Source of the DNA: Dissophora ornata
Taxonomy: Eukaryota > Mortierellomycota > Mortierellomycetes > Mortierellales > Mortierellaceae
NCBI GenBank assembly: GCA_025201705.1
Contig: MU616897.1
Location: 1-33,444 of the forward strand
Direction: 5' to 3'
DNA: 33,444 nt
Below the pieces are notes generated by a model that saw only the letters and a list, made by a program, of their open reading frames with translations, made no database searches and was not told the origin of the DNA. Positions 9,184 through 21,306 of this stretch are shown in pieces (within the stretch, counting starts at the first letter, position 1; each line of letters begins with the position of its first letter). The position numbers were made by a program, and so were the translations under genes.

Positions 9184-11865
9184 TCACAACTCGCTATCGT
9201 TGTGAAAAGATGGATTCGACAAACACACACACACACGCAAAAATAAAGAACGATGGTTAGAATATCATGTCATGATCGACGACTCAAAATAAAACACGAG
9301 AGCAAAACGAATGAACATACGTAAAGATGAACAGGTTGTTGGTCGCAGCGATCGCGATCGAGTTCTCGTTTGGATGCCAGGACGCGTGGAGAATCTTCTT
9401 GGTGAAGTCGATCGACTCCACATTGATGTCGTCCTTCTTGCCGTTCTTGGATCTTGGCGCCATCTTGTTCTTGGCAGAGCCCACGCGCTTAGCCTTGAAC
9501 GCACTCTTGTCCGCCTGCAGCGTTACATCGTTCTTGCCATTGCGGTCGTAGATGTAGAAGTTGTTGTTGTAAGATCCGGTCAACACGTTGCTACAGGAAA
9601 TATAGAGAAAGTGCAATGTTGTGAGTAGGGACAATTAAAATGCCGGTAAATAGTCCAAAGACACATCGCTTATGATAATCAGAACAGGCGGTTGCTAAAC
9701 GTACTTTCCATCTCCACTGAACGTGCACTCAAACTTGTCAAAGATACAGTCGTTCTCATAGAGATCACACAACTTGTTACGGAGATGGTCGTGGATATTG
9801 ATAGTCTGCACAGGTCGACTCTCCATGTTGATGTCCCAGACCTTTAATGTCAGATAATCCCGCGAAAGAATGTAGCGCCCATCCTTACTGAACTTGACAT
9901 CCGAAATAGACGAGATGATTTCCGAGAAGAAAGACTTGTTGGTGGGATCCTCCTCCTCCTCAAACACTAAGCAGGATGGTAGTAGTGAGGTGCGGTTTCA
10001 ATATGTGGACCTCCTTGATAGCACGCGTTATTTCCTTGCATGCTTGTTTGCTTCGACTTACATTTGGCATGTTGGTCACAAAGGGCCGATTCTCGCATGT
10101 CGCTCAACTTGATCGTTCCTTTACTGCTACTGTACATGAAAAGATTGCAGTGGACGGGATGGAATTCGGCGGCGGTGATGACTTCAGTCAATTCTTCCAT
10201 ATTCACAGGCTTAATGTCCACAATGTCTAATTGAGGACAACACAGAATATTCAGATGACAAGAAGATATAGACATTGCCTAACGTGCCAGATAAACTGAA
10301 CAAAGAAACAGAGATGGTAGACAGCAGCGGAGGCATGGTGTGGTCCACTTACTGAAACTCTGGTCACTAATGTTGAGATTCCAAAGGTTGATGCGCAAGT
10401 CGTCTGCAGAGATGTAGGTTTCGCCATCAGAGTTGATTGAGATCGAGTTGATATGGTAAGCGTGGGCATTCGCATAGACTTTTCTGGGTACTGCTGCAAC
10501 AATAGTGTCGTGATGTGTGAGCTTGGGCAGTCTGAGGGGCGCGCCGGCAGCTGGTGCACGCTGACCGTCTCCATGGTTATTCTCGGCCACGACCTTGATT
10601 GACTTTTCAAAAACTTTCCACAGCTTCACGGTTTTGTCTATTGTTTCAGTGAACCACAACGCAGATGTGAGGGAGTGCCTTGCATGCTCAATGCACACCT
10701 TTATCGAGCAATAAAATCATCGCATGATGGGAAGAGCCCGTTCCAATACCGTTGGTAGACAGCAAAAAGTGGGCCGAGTTCTGACGCTTGCACCACTTGA
10801 TCTTGTTGATTTTTTCCTCGATCTCCAAACTCTTCAGGTAGTCGAACTCGGGCTCGTGTGATTGAAACTCGGTGTGGAATTTGTACTCGCACCCTTTTTT
10901 CTATGATGCGGTTGAGAACAGAAGCGAGTTGAGGAGCAATTAGCACCGAGCATCAGTCAAGACGGTGGGCACATCCACATGCCAACAGACTGTATGGTGC
11001 TTTGCATATGGGACCTACTCCTTCGTTCCGCTCGAAGAGCACGACTCGGCCACCCTTGTCACCTGTGGCCAAGTAGTCACCAGTATGGTCGAACTCGACG
11101 GTCGAGATGATATCGGCTAGATCATGCAGACAAGAAGGACAATTAGGGATGTTGTTGCTAATGCCTTACTGCGGTATCGCTATTACTGTCGACGATTGTT
11201 TTTCTCGCCGCAATGAGTTGGCTGGGAGAGAAGTTCGTCCTCATCCAAGACAAACAAGGATAGCTCCCCCATGGCATTGCGAATGTATGGTAGGTGTGAT
11301 ATGGCATAGATAAGGCGGATCACACAGTTTTCCAGTAGCCTGTGGTCAAAAAAGCGCCCTGGTGTAGTATCGGCCTGGTCACATCCATGGCCCTGTCTGT
11401 AGCTGACCTGTCCTGGTGTTCATCAGCCTCGCGCGAAAGTATGACGTCTTTTTTATTATCGTCGGTCCATTGTGTCCGGCTGCAGCCATCTGCCTTTTGC
11501 GGAGCACAATCCGCGACATGATATTCTCATCCGGTCGGCTGTTTGGGTCACATGCCAGGATGTCGCTGATCGTAATAGGGTGTCGTAATCAGTCATCCTG
11601 CCTGCAACACAGTGTGGTGTGTGGTGTGTGGTGTGTGGTGTGCTAGTGATTGTTGTCCATCGTTGCCAGGATCAAACAAGGACAATGGGGACAATGCGGG
11701 TCAAAGCTTGTTGAACCCCAAGGGAATATCCCCGACTGTGCACTGTTTGTGTTGTGGGTGTTGCAAGGGATGGATCAACGACTAACCTTCGGTAATGTCT
11801 TCAACCTCGCCCTTGTCGCCAAAGCATTGTGCAAACTTCCATGAGTTTTCTGTTTCTGACGCCAT
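9184..11865 (-). CDS. CDC55: Protein phosphatase 2A regulatory subunit B (B55/Cdc55, WD40)
   Basis: The eight exons are complement(join(9184..9193, 9321..9590, 9705..9966, 10062..10226, 10353..10637, 10750..10900, 11019..11116, 11787..11865)). All introns are GT-AG with matching phases, giving 439 aa. B55 is the WD40-propeller subunit that targets PP2A to substrates, notably in mitotic exit and the cytoskeleton. Family signatures seen: ADIISTVEF and [10 protein letters not shown] (blade 1), [29 protein letters not shown] (about 186-195), [63 protein letters not shown] and [14 protein letters not shown] near the end. The length matches animal B55 (about 447). A short variable insert before [16 protein letters not shown] is normal for the family. 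The final coding exon has only 10 nt, and intron 1 is unusually long (670 nt). Confidence 0.95.
11117..11786 (-). other. Long first intron (670 nt) of the B55 gene
   Basis: This intron runs from the donor GTTAGT after codon 26 to an ATCTAG acceptor before the conserved ADIISTVEF. The other introns of this gene are 95-127 nt. It contains a tandem 7-mer, GTGTGGT, repeated more than four times at 11612-11642 (plus-strand sense). No missing B55 exon is expected here, because the protein is collinear with animal B55 across the junction. Confidence 0.7.
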
Positions 11866-14800
11866 GGTACTGTCCTGTCCTATAGTTGGTCTGTGCTGAG
11901 TCTCTGTGTGGTGTATAGAAGTGAATGAATGGAGGATGAGTGAGGGGCGATTAGTGAATGATTGGGTAGAACGCGAGTGGGAGGCAGAGGGAGAGAGGGA
12001 AGGGAAGCAAGAAGAAAACACACCAGGATCACACAAACGTCGTGTTAAAAAAGAGAAAAGAAAAAAAAAATCAAGTCCCTCTTCCCTTCCCTGTCCTTCC
12101 CGCCTCCCATCCCATCCCAGGGCCTGTGCTCCCATGGCCATGGTGCAGCCCTCCATGTGCTGTCAATAACAACACAAGCACGAGAATTCGCATCTATGCT
12201 TCGTCCTTCCTTTGGGAACAGGGACCTCGGTGGGAGGATCCATGAGCCACTCGTACAACACGCATGACACGCACGACGCGCAGAGGAGGAGCAATAAAAA
12301 CAAACGCATGGAAGGAATGATATATGACACGTACATTCGTGGACGATCAAGGGGGCGAGCAGAAGGAATGGAAAAAGACGCCAAATACAAACCAGCCATG
12401 TCCAGCATTCTTCTAGCTTTTCTTATTCACTCAAAGGTCAGAGATGAGAAGCGTCGCAGCCAACAAAGAACCAAACGCGTCTCCCAGCACATTGAGCCAA
12501 GTTGTGGCCCGGGAACCGCCATGCCGACATGCTCTGATTTTCTTTTTCTTTATCTTTTTTCATTTTTACCTTGAGACTAAGAACCGCCTTTTTCGAGCGA
12601 AAATAAAAAAATGAAAAATGAAATGGAAAGGACTCAGCTTCCCCACACGCTCACGCGTTTTATGTTTGCGCTTTGTGGGCTCGTTGCAACTGCGACGAAG
12701 TGGAATGCAGAAAGAGAGATGCGGATCTAAGCTGAATGAACAGAAGCGCGACAGGAGGAAGTGGTGCAAGTCGGTCGACATAAAAGGTTCGAAAAAAATT
12801 TTCAAGATAAACACATTTTGGCGCACACGCCATTGGGAAGCGTCGATGTCCACGATCACGCTTTTCTTTGTCCACCCTCCCCACAGTGCAACACAGGGAG
12901 ATCAACTGACTGGAAAGACCTTTGAGTGTCGACCTTGATGCGTTCAATTGAACATCCTCCATCTTGCAAATGCTTCATATCTGATCGCAGCGCAAACGAA
13001 GCCCAGGGACGATGCTTCGCACGCGCGCCGTGGGCTCACACGCGAGCGGTGCTGCCTGGCCCTTGTTTTCTTTCCGCTCGCTGCTTCCCCCCTGCTTGTT
13101 GCTTCCCTCTGCCTGGGTCGGATCCAGAGCACAGAGAGGCAATGTGTGCAAGTGCGTGTGCTATCACGAGCGAAACGCGCTAGAACTTCGACTGCATTCT
13201 TCACACAATACAACATCGTCGCGGTGCATGCGATCTCGCAGGGCTGCAACTTTTTTGAGCAGCTACATTGAACCATGTGCATATCCATGCATGTTGCAAA
13301 TTGCGACTCGGAATGCATGCCATTCAGAGGTCAATGTTGACATGTTGACTTTCGTTTATTAATAGCCTGTATAGCTGGTCGTACCGTATCCGCACCGCCC
13401 CTGCCTAATCCAGCCTGAATGTACAGAGTCAACAATCCACAGCGGAACAGGAGAAAGGGCTGCATGCGCCAGTGTTGATTCTGAGAAGCGAAAAGTAGCG
13501 ACGGCCATCTGCATTTCGTGGATTGGATGGGAGCAGCCCACGGCAGGGTCCCTGTTTGTTGTTGTGGTTATTGTTTTTATTATTATTGTTGTTGTTGGAT
13601 AGATGTGGGCGGCATACCGAAGCCATTTGGAAAGAAGGGGGAGGGGAGGAATAAAACGTGTTCCCTTTGACTGAAAAGATACAGGAGCAACCACAGAGGT
13701 CACACACAGACAAGACGGCTCGATTGGCTTTGTCCGCAACGCATGGTGTACAGTACGGCGAACGCAAAGTTCTCATCTCCCTTTCCCTTTCCCTTACTCA
13801 ATCCTTCTTTGCTTCTTCACCCATTCACCCGTCACTCTCCTTGCTTATTGAACTGTTCACTTTCCAAAACCACCCTATTCTTTGCATCGCATTTCTCTGC
13901 TCTGAATTCCACACTACGAAACATCACAACTCTTCTCACCCCCGCGTAGCTGATTCGATTCACATCAGCAATCTCACAAAAGGCCATACAAGAGTGACCT
14001 TTCCTGACCCCCTGTCCTCACGGCTGTTCGCGTTCACGCTACCTCGTAAACCGATACCCAAAAGAAGAAAAAATCAGGTACGCATCCGCGCCAGCAGTAA
14101 CGAAACGCGCGCAAAGAAGAACGTCAAGCACCTTTTCGCGTGCGGCCCTTTATTTCTGTTAAAAATGACGCATGACCAGCTGTACTCTGTCGACCTGTAT
14201 GCATGGGAGAACCTGCGGAGTTCGTGGAGACGCTCGACCCCATGCCCATTCCCTTTGTCCGAGGCTCTGCACCATCTCTCCCCTGCCCGTCTTGATTGAT
14301 CTATAAACAGACAGTAGTGGGACCCCCAGACAAGGGGTCTGAGACATGCATCACCGTTGTTCATTTAACCATGTGCCTTTGTCTGCCCCTTGCGTGAGGG
14401 AAAGGCAGACGGAGGAGGGAAGGGGGGGGGAAAGTAAGAATGCGCTGGCATGTCCTTTCGTTCCTCTGTGTTGATGTTGGGTGTCAACCATGTTTTTTCT
14501 CACCTCGAACTCACTCCCCTGTTTGAGGTGTGATGCTCTCAAATCTGACGAGAACAAATTGAGGCCACACCATGTGTTGGGTTGATACTGCCAAACAATC
14601 TGCCGCTCAACCTTTCTTCCGAACGTGCCCAGGGGAAGAGGAGATGGGGCAATGAACCGTGGATGTGTCAGCCACCTTGCTGCGTATTCAGAGGGAAAAC
14701 AACAAAGGGTCCAAGTCGCCGGCCTTTAGCTTTCCTTCCAGCTTTCCGCCTCACCTACCATTGCATCCATCGGCCTTGTCCTTGCATCCTATCATCATCC

Positions 14801-15201
14801 TTATATCTAGTTTTATTGCCTTGACCTTGTGCCTCTCTCCGTCGTCAATCCCCAACTCCTCATCTCCTTTTTATTGTGCTCTCTCTCGTCCATTCTTTCT
14901 CCTCTTTCGGCACCGGCTACAGCCCTTTGTTTATCGTCCCATCCCTGTTGCGGCACTTGATTGCCTCCCTTTGCTGCCACTTCCTTCCTTCCGGGTATGG
15001 TGTTAGAGTACGAGTGGAGAAGTCCCGATTGTCCTTAGGCGACTTGTGTGCGAAAGCATCCGTCGACCATCATAGTCGTCAAAAAAGACAGCTCTCCTTT
15101 TATGGTCGATTGATGAACAGCTCTTAACAGTTTTCTCAGCCTTCTCAAAAACCCGCCCTACTTTTAGCAGCAACCCCAGCAACCCTCCAGCTCAAACGAA
15201 C
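11866..15201. promoter_or_regulatory. 3.3-kb region between two divergent genes, no gene supported
   Basis: The region lies between the start of the B55 gene (minus) and the 339-aa gene (plus), so it should hold both promoters and leaders. Long pyrimidine tracts precede the plus gene (13770-13950 and 14730-14930), as is common in fungal leaders. A donor-like AATCAG/GTACGC at about 14079 could start a 5'-UTR intron. A GTT/ATT microsatellite lies at 13555-13597. The longest ORF (213 codons, 13658-14299) reads through these tracts, has Ser/Leu/Pro-biased composition and no domain, and is not called as a gene. Confidence 0.5.
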
Positions 15202-16601
15202 ATGACGAGCGTTCACAATGCTTCGACGCACCCTTTTCCTCGACCAGTTCGTCCATTTGCACCGGCCTCAAATATGCCGAGAAAGAACTCGGCGATGTCT
15301 GTCGCTACAACTCCGGTCCTCTCCTCCTTTGCAATTGATCTCATTGCTCAGGCAAGTATACTCACTCATATCATGCTTTTGTTGTTGTTTAATATGAAAA
15401 TGCGGGCTTCTCCCATCTCAAAATTAAGACAGAGGTGAATGGGGGCTCTGAATGATTTCATTTCATTTTTACAACCATCGCCATACATGGTTCCCCGCTA
15501 GCGTCTTTTAGCAACCGTACTAACCTGCCGCATTCTCCTCTTTACTCTTTGTTCCTTTCTACTCGCCCTTGACCGGGAAACCCCTCGCGCGTTCATCTTT
15601 TGCAGTTTGACAACTACCGTGTCAACATGCGCGAGAGTCTTCAACGAGAGGTCGAAGAAAATATCCACAAGGTGAGTAGTCGTATTGCGCGACATGTGAC
15701 AGATCGGGAAGAGCCCTTACACGCGATAAATACTAGACAACTACCAGTCGAATGCCCACTCACCCTATGTTCTTGTTGGGTCCTTCATCTTGTATAGGCT
15801 AAGGTGCTGAAGGAGGCCATGAAGGAGTCCAGCGACCGAGATGCAGAGATCCTGATCTCGGAGGAAGAACAAGAGTACAGCAAGAATGGAGGTAACACCC
15901 CCAACAACCGAAGCAACACGAGTCTTGATAAGAACCAAGGACAGCAGCAACAGAATGGCGGCGGTGATGCCAATCTGCGCCAGAAGGGTAAATCTGGTGG
16001 TGCTGCACAGGAGAAATGGTCTCGTTTTGACCGCATCTTTGGCAGAAAGACCAGTGTCAACAGCCATGCTTCATCTTCGCTCCGAAACCACCAGGTCACT
16101 CCTCACCCTCGACCTCAGTCCCAATCACAATCGCAGCATACGCCCTCACCTTCGCTGCGACCCTCCAACACACATGCTAATGGCTCAACACCGCAGACAC
16201 ACGGCAGTGCGGTCGACCTGACAGAATTAAACTACTTGCCAGTCGATGAGGAATCCGAAGAGGAGGTTCTGGCTCGGTCTGCGACTGTTGCTGGAGCTGG
16301 TGTGGGCGGATCCAATGGCGAGGCAACAGGCACTGAAGTCAAGTTGCACCCAACACGTGCCAAGACCTTTGCATTGCCCAAGTCTTTGAAGAACCTGAAG
16401 CGACGTATTGCTGCCTTGAGAGCCAAGGGCACAGATCTGGATGCAGAAAGGAGAGAGAAGGAGGAACGCGAGCGGGCTGCGAATGGTGGCGTAGGAGCTA
16501 CCGAAGAGAAGAAGAAGTTCACATTTATTCGTTTGTTGCCCTGGAGGTCGACCAAGAAGCCCGCAGAGATGACAGCCCCTACGGACGCCACTCTGGCCTA
16601 A
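15202..16601 (+). CDS. Conserved-looking 339-aa protein of unknown function
   Basis: The three exons are join(15202..15351, 15606..15671, 15798..16601), all phase 0. I do not recognise the family. Residues 1-50 are Ser/Pro/Ala-rich. Residues 51-95 (exon 2 and the start of exon 3) are strongly helical and charged (FDNYRVNMRESLQREVEENI), a likely coiled coil. A Gln/Ser/Asn-rich, probably disordered middle follows (about 100-210, with repeated SQSQS). A basic block (KSLKNLKRRIAALRAKG, about 267-283) leads into an acidic-basic helix, then a short hydrophobic FTFIRLLPW patch near residue 317. There is no signal peptide or membrane helix. The first intron has a GC donor (CAG/GCAAGT), which is needed because the nearby GT site would run into a stop. 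The stop lies only 157 nt before the eL20 start on the same strand. Confidence 0.75.
15352..15605 (+). other. GC-AG intron (254 nt)
   Basis: Exon 1 ends CAG and the intron begins GCAAGT, the usual form of the rare GC donor class. The acceptor is TTTTGCAG. Phase 0 on both sides keeps the frame (Q then FDNYR). Using the downstream GTATAC donor instead would produce an immediate TGA. Confidence 0.7.
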
Positions 16602-16672
16602 AGGAAGGAACAATATAGTCGGTTTCTCGCCCAACATACCCGCACACATATTTAAACTATAATAATAACAAT

Positions 16673-16722
16673 CACGTGACTCGATTTTTTGACTGAAAAG
16701 GATCTTCAGTGCCAGCGCACTG
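16673..16722 (+). promoter_or_regulatory. Compact promoter of the eL20 gene: E-box and palindrome
   Basis: In the 157-nt gap before the eL20 start there is an AT-rich TTTAAACTATAATAATAAC stretch (about 16651-16669), a CACGTG E-box (16673-16678) and the inverted repeat CAGTGC-CAGC-GCACTG (16707-16722). A pyrimidine-rich TTCTTTCTTTTT lies just upstream of the ATG. Binding proteins are not known from the sequence. Confidence 0.4.
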
Positions 16723-16758
16723 GTTGTTCTTTCTTTTTGAACAGCAGACTTCTCAACC

Positions 16759-18127
16759 ATGTCCAGAGTGCGTGACTATCTATCGGTGCATCCATCCATG
16801 ACGTTCAGGACTCGCCATCCATCCATCTGTCGATAAACCCACTATCAGAATACATCCCAGCTACCTTAATTGATCGGGATTAGTTCGTCATGAACAATCG
16901 CATCAGCTTTGATCAGGGGGTCATCATCGATCGACATGGCAGCAATCAGCTTTAATGCGGCTAGTCCCATGATCAACCTGCGATCTCGATCCAGGACAGC
17001 TCCCGAGTATTCTACAGCAACTCTTCCTGTGACATGTTGGACATCATGGAGACGGATCGCGTATCTGCTCTACTTGTGACTTCAGCCATGGATCAGCGTG
17101 AGATCTGCTGGAAGAACTTTGGAAGGGTTGTGTCTGCGATCGAGAAGGAGTGATTGCTCAAGAGGGACTCTTTAGTAAACTGTTCAGGATGTAGAGGAGG
17201 GGCTATCATTGTCACAGCGTAGCCATATTGGACCGCTGTTCGTGCCCTGGAATCTTACAGGAGTGCTTTGACGGCTTTCAACGTGTCAGACAGTGATATG
17301 AGCATCCTCATCTTCGAGTACAGGAGACAGAAGGAATTGGTGGCGAATTTGTACAGGAAACATTGACTGCAGGCGAAGCAGGACCTTTCCCACATATCCC
17401 TGCTCCATTCCCTAGTCCCAAAAACAACGATTTGACCAGTATCTTACTTGGTTCGTCTTCTATCTCTCTCTACCCTTTCAACCTGGTTGCTATTGTGGAA
17501 CCTATTGATAATCAATAGCTTCACGAGTACCAATTGGTCGGTCGCCACCTTCCCACCGAGAAGGAGCTCACCCCTAAGCTTTTCCGCATGCGCCTCTTTG
17601 CCACCAACGAGGTCATCGCCAAGTCCCGTTTCTGGTACTTCATGCGCAAGCTGAAGAAGGTCAAGAAGGTTAACGGTGAGATCGTTGGCCTCAACGAGGT
17701 ATGTAGCTATTTTTTTTTTTTGTGTTGCCACCAACTATATTTCTTTTAAACTAATTCCTGATTTTTTTTTTTTACCAAATTACAGATCCACGAGAAGAAG
17801 CCCCTCCAGACCAAGAACTTCGGTATCTGGATCCGTTACGACTCCCGCTCGGGCACCCACAACATGTACAAGGAGTACCGTGAGTTGTCCCGCGTTGCCG
17901 CTGTCGAGGCTTGCTACTCTGACATGGCTTCCCGCCACCGTGCCCGCTCCCGCTCGATCCAGATCATCCGTGTTGCTGAGGTCTCGAACGCTGATGTCCG
18001 TCGCCCCTACATCAAGCAGATCTTGGTCCCTGGCATCAAGTTCCCCTTGCCCCACCGCGTCATCCGCGCTGCCGACAAGTCTCACCGCGCTCTCTTCATG
18101 GGTTCGCGCCCCTCTACCTTCTACTAA
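16759..18127 (+). CDS. RPL20: 60S ribosomal protein eL20 (L18a/L20)
   Basis: The exons are join(16759..16767, 17519..17698, 17786..18127), giving 176 aa, the length of human L18a. The body is unmistakable: [75 protein letters not shown] and the C-terminal RPSTFY. eL20 is a structural protein of the large ribosomal subunit, near the 5S rRNA/25S interface. The first coding exon is inferred: ATG-TCC-AGA followed by GTGCGT at 16768 gives MSR joined to LHEYQLVGR, in phase, with a good leader in front. An alternative start at 17047 with donor GTATCT would give METDR instead. The middle and last exons are certain, the first about 75%. A possible ATTAAA poly(A) signal lies at 18189-18194. Confidence 0.93.
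16768..17518 (+). other. Long first intron (751 nt) of the eL20 gene
   Basis: The donor is GTGCGT after only three codons, and the acceptor is AATCAATAG before LHEYQLVGR. The other intron of this gene is 87 nt. The stretch holds open, amino-acid-like pieces interrupted by stops (for example about 17020-17153 and 17240-17365), suggesting an old insertion. No convincing snoRNA boxes were found on the plus strand. Confidence 0.55.
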
Positions 18128-18283
18128 GCTATCTTGGTTCGATGGCCTGCTTGGAGGTCGTTCCTCTTTTGTTCAGAAGCTTTTGATTATTAAAATCTAA
18201 TTAAAGAAATCTGAACCGCAATTTGAGAAAGAACATGCAAAAAGGACGTTTTACGTATAAGCAGTATTTAATTCAAAATTGTT

Positions 18284-20749
18284 CTACACCATGGACAGGG
18301 ATAAGGAATAAGTGAGGGCTGTGTGAGCACCAGCTACGGAAGACGAGGGCATGGATGAGGCAGCGATGTGCGAGGATGATAGTGTGAGCTCTCGATGTTC
18401 ATCCAGTGGCAGTGTATAACTCTGCATCATCCCTTGTCCCTGGGATTGTCCTGCTGTCGGCGTGGATCCCCTGGAGACCTTCATCTCGCTCGTCCAACGG
18501 CCTTCGCTTGCGTCCCTGACATATTCTGGCTTGCTAGTATTGCTATCGCCATCGTGTTCATGCTCCAGACAGGCTTGCATCCATCGTCCATGTTCCTCGC
18601 TCAACCAGGCCGTATCCACCACGTAGTTCCAGATCCGGATGAGGCCGCGGATATCAAATAACGGGGTATAGACTCGGATCGTGAACTTTGTAATCTCGTT
18701 CCTGGCGGTGACCAGCGCCCGGAGTTGCTCCAAAAAGTAACAGTCGTCTCGAGTCTTTTGGGATATGACCCAAGTGAGGCTCTTGAATCGGGATCCTCCA
18801 TCCTGTTCAAAATGTGATCGTAGGAGTGCCATTTGGTCTGCAGAGTCAAAACTGGATCCAAAGCAAAGCGAGGTAGTGATGTCCTCCAGCGATTGCAGCA
18901 GCAGACGGTGTTGTGGCGTGTACGAATGCAGGACCAGGACGCTTTGGGTCGGAGTCACGGCCAGGAGACTGCAGCTTTCATCATTCAGGCGAAGGCGGAG
19001 GAACGAACCAGAGCCAGAGCTAACAGACGGAGTTGTAGTCGAGGTCGAGATCGATGGATTGACTGAGGCGGACAGTTTTGCCATTGCAACAGGTTGCATA
19101 TTCAGCTTGACAAGCTGTTGTCGCTGGTGCTGGATCAGCTGGTGGTGATGATATTGGGATGTCAGGTACCGCCAGAGCCGGGCTATTGATCTGGTCTCGC
19201 ACATGAGCTCCAAGCTCTGTAGTCGCGGGTTCAGCCCGATCAATGTCGCTAGCGGGGCCAAGTGATGCTCCCACAACCCCAGAAAGCAACACGTAGTCAG
19301 TTGCTCGAGGACACCTACGCATACCAGGTTGATGTGCAGAGGCCGTCTCGTCTTGCGACTGATGCTGTGCATCACTGTCAGTTGCTTTTGCTGTAAGTCT
19401 GGCTGAAGGGCACCACCTGGCGGTCCACCTTTAGCGAACGTCATCTCTGCGCTCTCCCAGGGCGACTCGCTCAACTTGACGAACGTGATCTTATCCAGTT
19501 CGTTCGTTACCTCGCCGATCTTGGCTAGTGCGTCGTCGATCCTGTCGCACTCGAGTTGGATCTCAGTTAGGTATGGACAGTGGCGAATCAGCTCTGTTAG
19601 GTTGGCCGCCTTTGCGGTAGGTCCGCAGCGGTTCAAGATTAAGTTGCGGAGGTTGTTAGATGTTGGGAGGATGATATTCGCCGACTTCCGGTAGGCTTGG
19701 AGTGAGAATTCGTCCAACGAGACCTGGAAATTGGAAGCGTCGAGAGTAGGCAGCGATCCAGTAAAGTTCTCTAGTGTAAATGAGACCAAGCTGGAGCTAA
19801 ACATTATACCAAGCAAAGGATTGAAGCTCAAAGGTGTTTGATGCTGGTGGCGCCGAGGTTGGTGGTCCTGGAGTCGTGTCACTTGCAGGCTTTTTGGAGG
19901 CCATTCTTGTCGCCCATACTCCTCCTCCTCCTCCTCAGCCATCAACTCTTCGACATCTGCATCACAACAGCAATCTATCGTCAAGTCTCCAATGTTAGCC
20001 TCGCTCACAACCTCCCCTAGCTCCCATAGGTCCTCCTCAACCAAATCCTGCCACCCGAGATGGATCTTGAGCTTTACCACACAACGGTACTCTCTCAACA
20101 GCCCATAGAACTCGGCAGCACTCTCGCGTGTACGGAAATAAATCTCTGCACTTCTTTCCTGTTCCACACACATGCCCTGGTTCTTGACAATCACACCTTT
20201 TAATTTCTCACGGGCCTCTGCCTTGCAGTAGACGAGCGAGTGAAGTGGGCATAGCCATTGGACTAGTCCCATGCGAGAGCTCATAGATGGTGTTGTCGAC
20301 CTGGAGATAGCTGTGCTGTTGCTCTGATTCTTGTCATCGTTGCGACTATTGGGTCTCGAATAACGCTGCGTCAAGGGTCCCAGGATCCTACCATCGCTCG
20401 TCGCAGTCTTCAAAATCTTACCCATATCTGGATTTGCAAAGTCCTCAATCTGGAGCCCGGGCAACGACGCACCGTCGTAATCCTCCATGTCAGTATCGGA
20501 CGGCGTCTGTAAGATGCCTTCAAGGTCCGCCATGCTGAAATAGCGTAGGAGGTAGTGGATCGCAATCTCGATCCTTTTCTGCATCAGCTGAGAGGGATTG
20601 GAAGGCGTAAAGGGGATTGGGGGTTGGGATTGAGCTGTGGGCACAGTATTGTTGTCCTCCGTGATGTCCATATCAACGTTATCCTCGAGCGCCTCCTCTT
20701 TCCTCTCCTGCATCTGTTGCTCATTATGCTGCTGCGGGTTATGCTGCAG

Positions 20750-20782
<33 letters not shown>

Positions 20783-21206
20783 CAGTGATGGTGACGACTG
20801 CAGAGCGCGCAAAAGACTGAGCAGACACATCTTGTGGACCTGGCAGAAATCCTCAAGGTCCCTTAAAGCATATCCTTGCTCTGGCTCACAGACATGCAGA
20901 AGAGGATATGGAAATGTTGCTGTCGATATTCTTGGCGAAGATGTTATTGTGGAAATGGGTGATGATGATGTTGAAACTGAAGGGAGAGGTGATACTGGCG
21001 AGGATGGCGTAAAGTGGCCTGCCGCTTTCGACTCATCCACACGGTCATATCCCCTTTCCACATCCATACCATCATCAGTAACAGGGGTGCTCTCTTGCCA
21101 ATGTTGATGGTGATTGTTTTCGGCGGGGCTGTAGTCACACAAGAAATACAAGAAAAATTCCTCTTGAGAAATCTCCAGCTGTTGTTGTGGGTGTTGGCTA
21201 TGATCA

Positions 21207-21252
<46 letters not shown>

Positions 21253-21263
21253 GCTGTTGTTGC

Positions 21264-21306
<43 letters not shown>

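Noticed and set aside
13658..14299. 213-codon plus-strand ORF
   Set aside because: It reads through pyrimidine tracts typical of leaders, has no domain and biased Ser/Leu/Pro composition, and there is a better explanation as promoter or 5' UTR.
16880..16940. Possible box C/D snoRNA in the eL20 intron
   Set aside because: A box C-like ATGATGA and CTGA motifs occur only on the minus strand with wrong spacing, and no terminal stem is visible. The plus strand has no usable box D.
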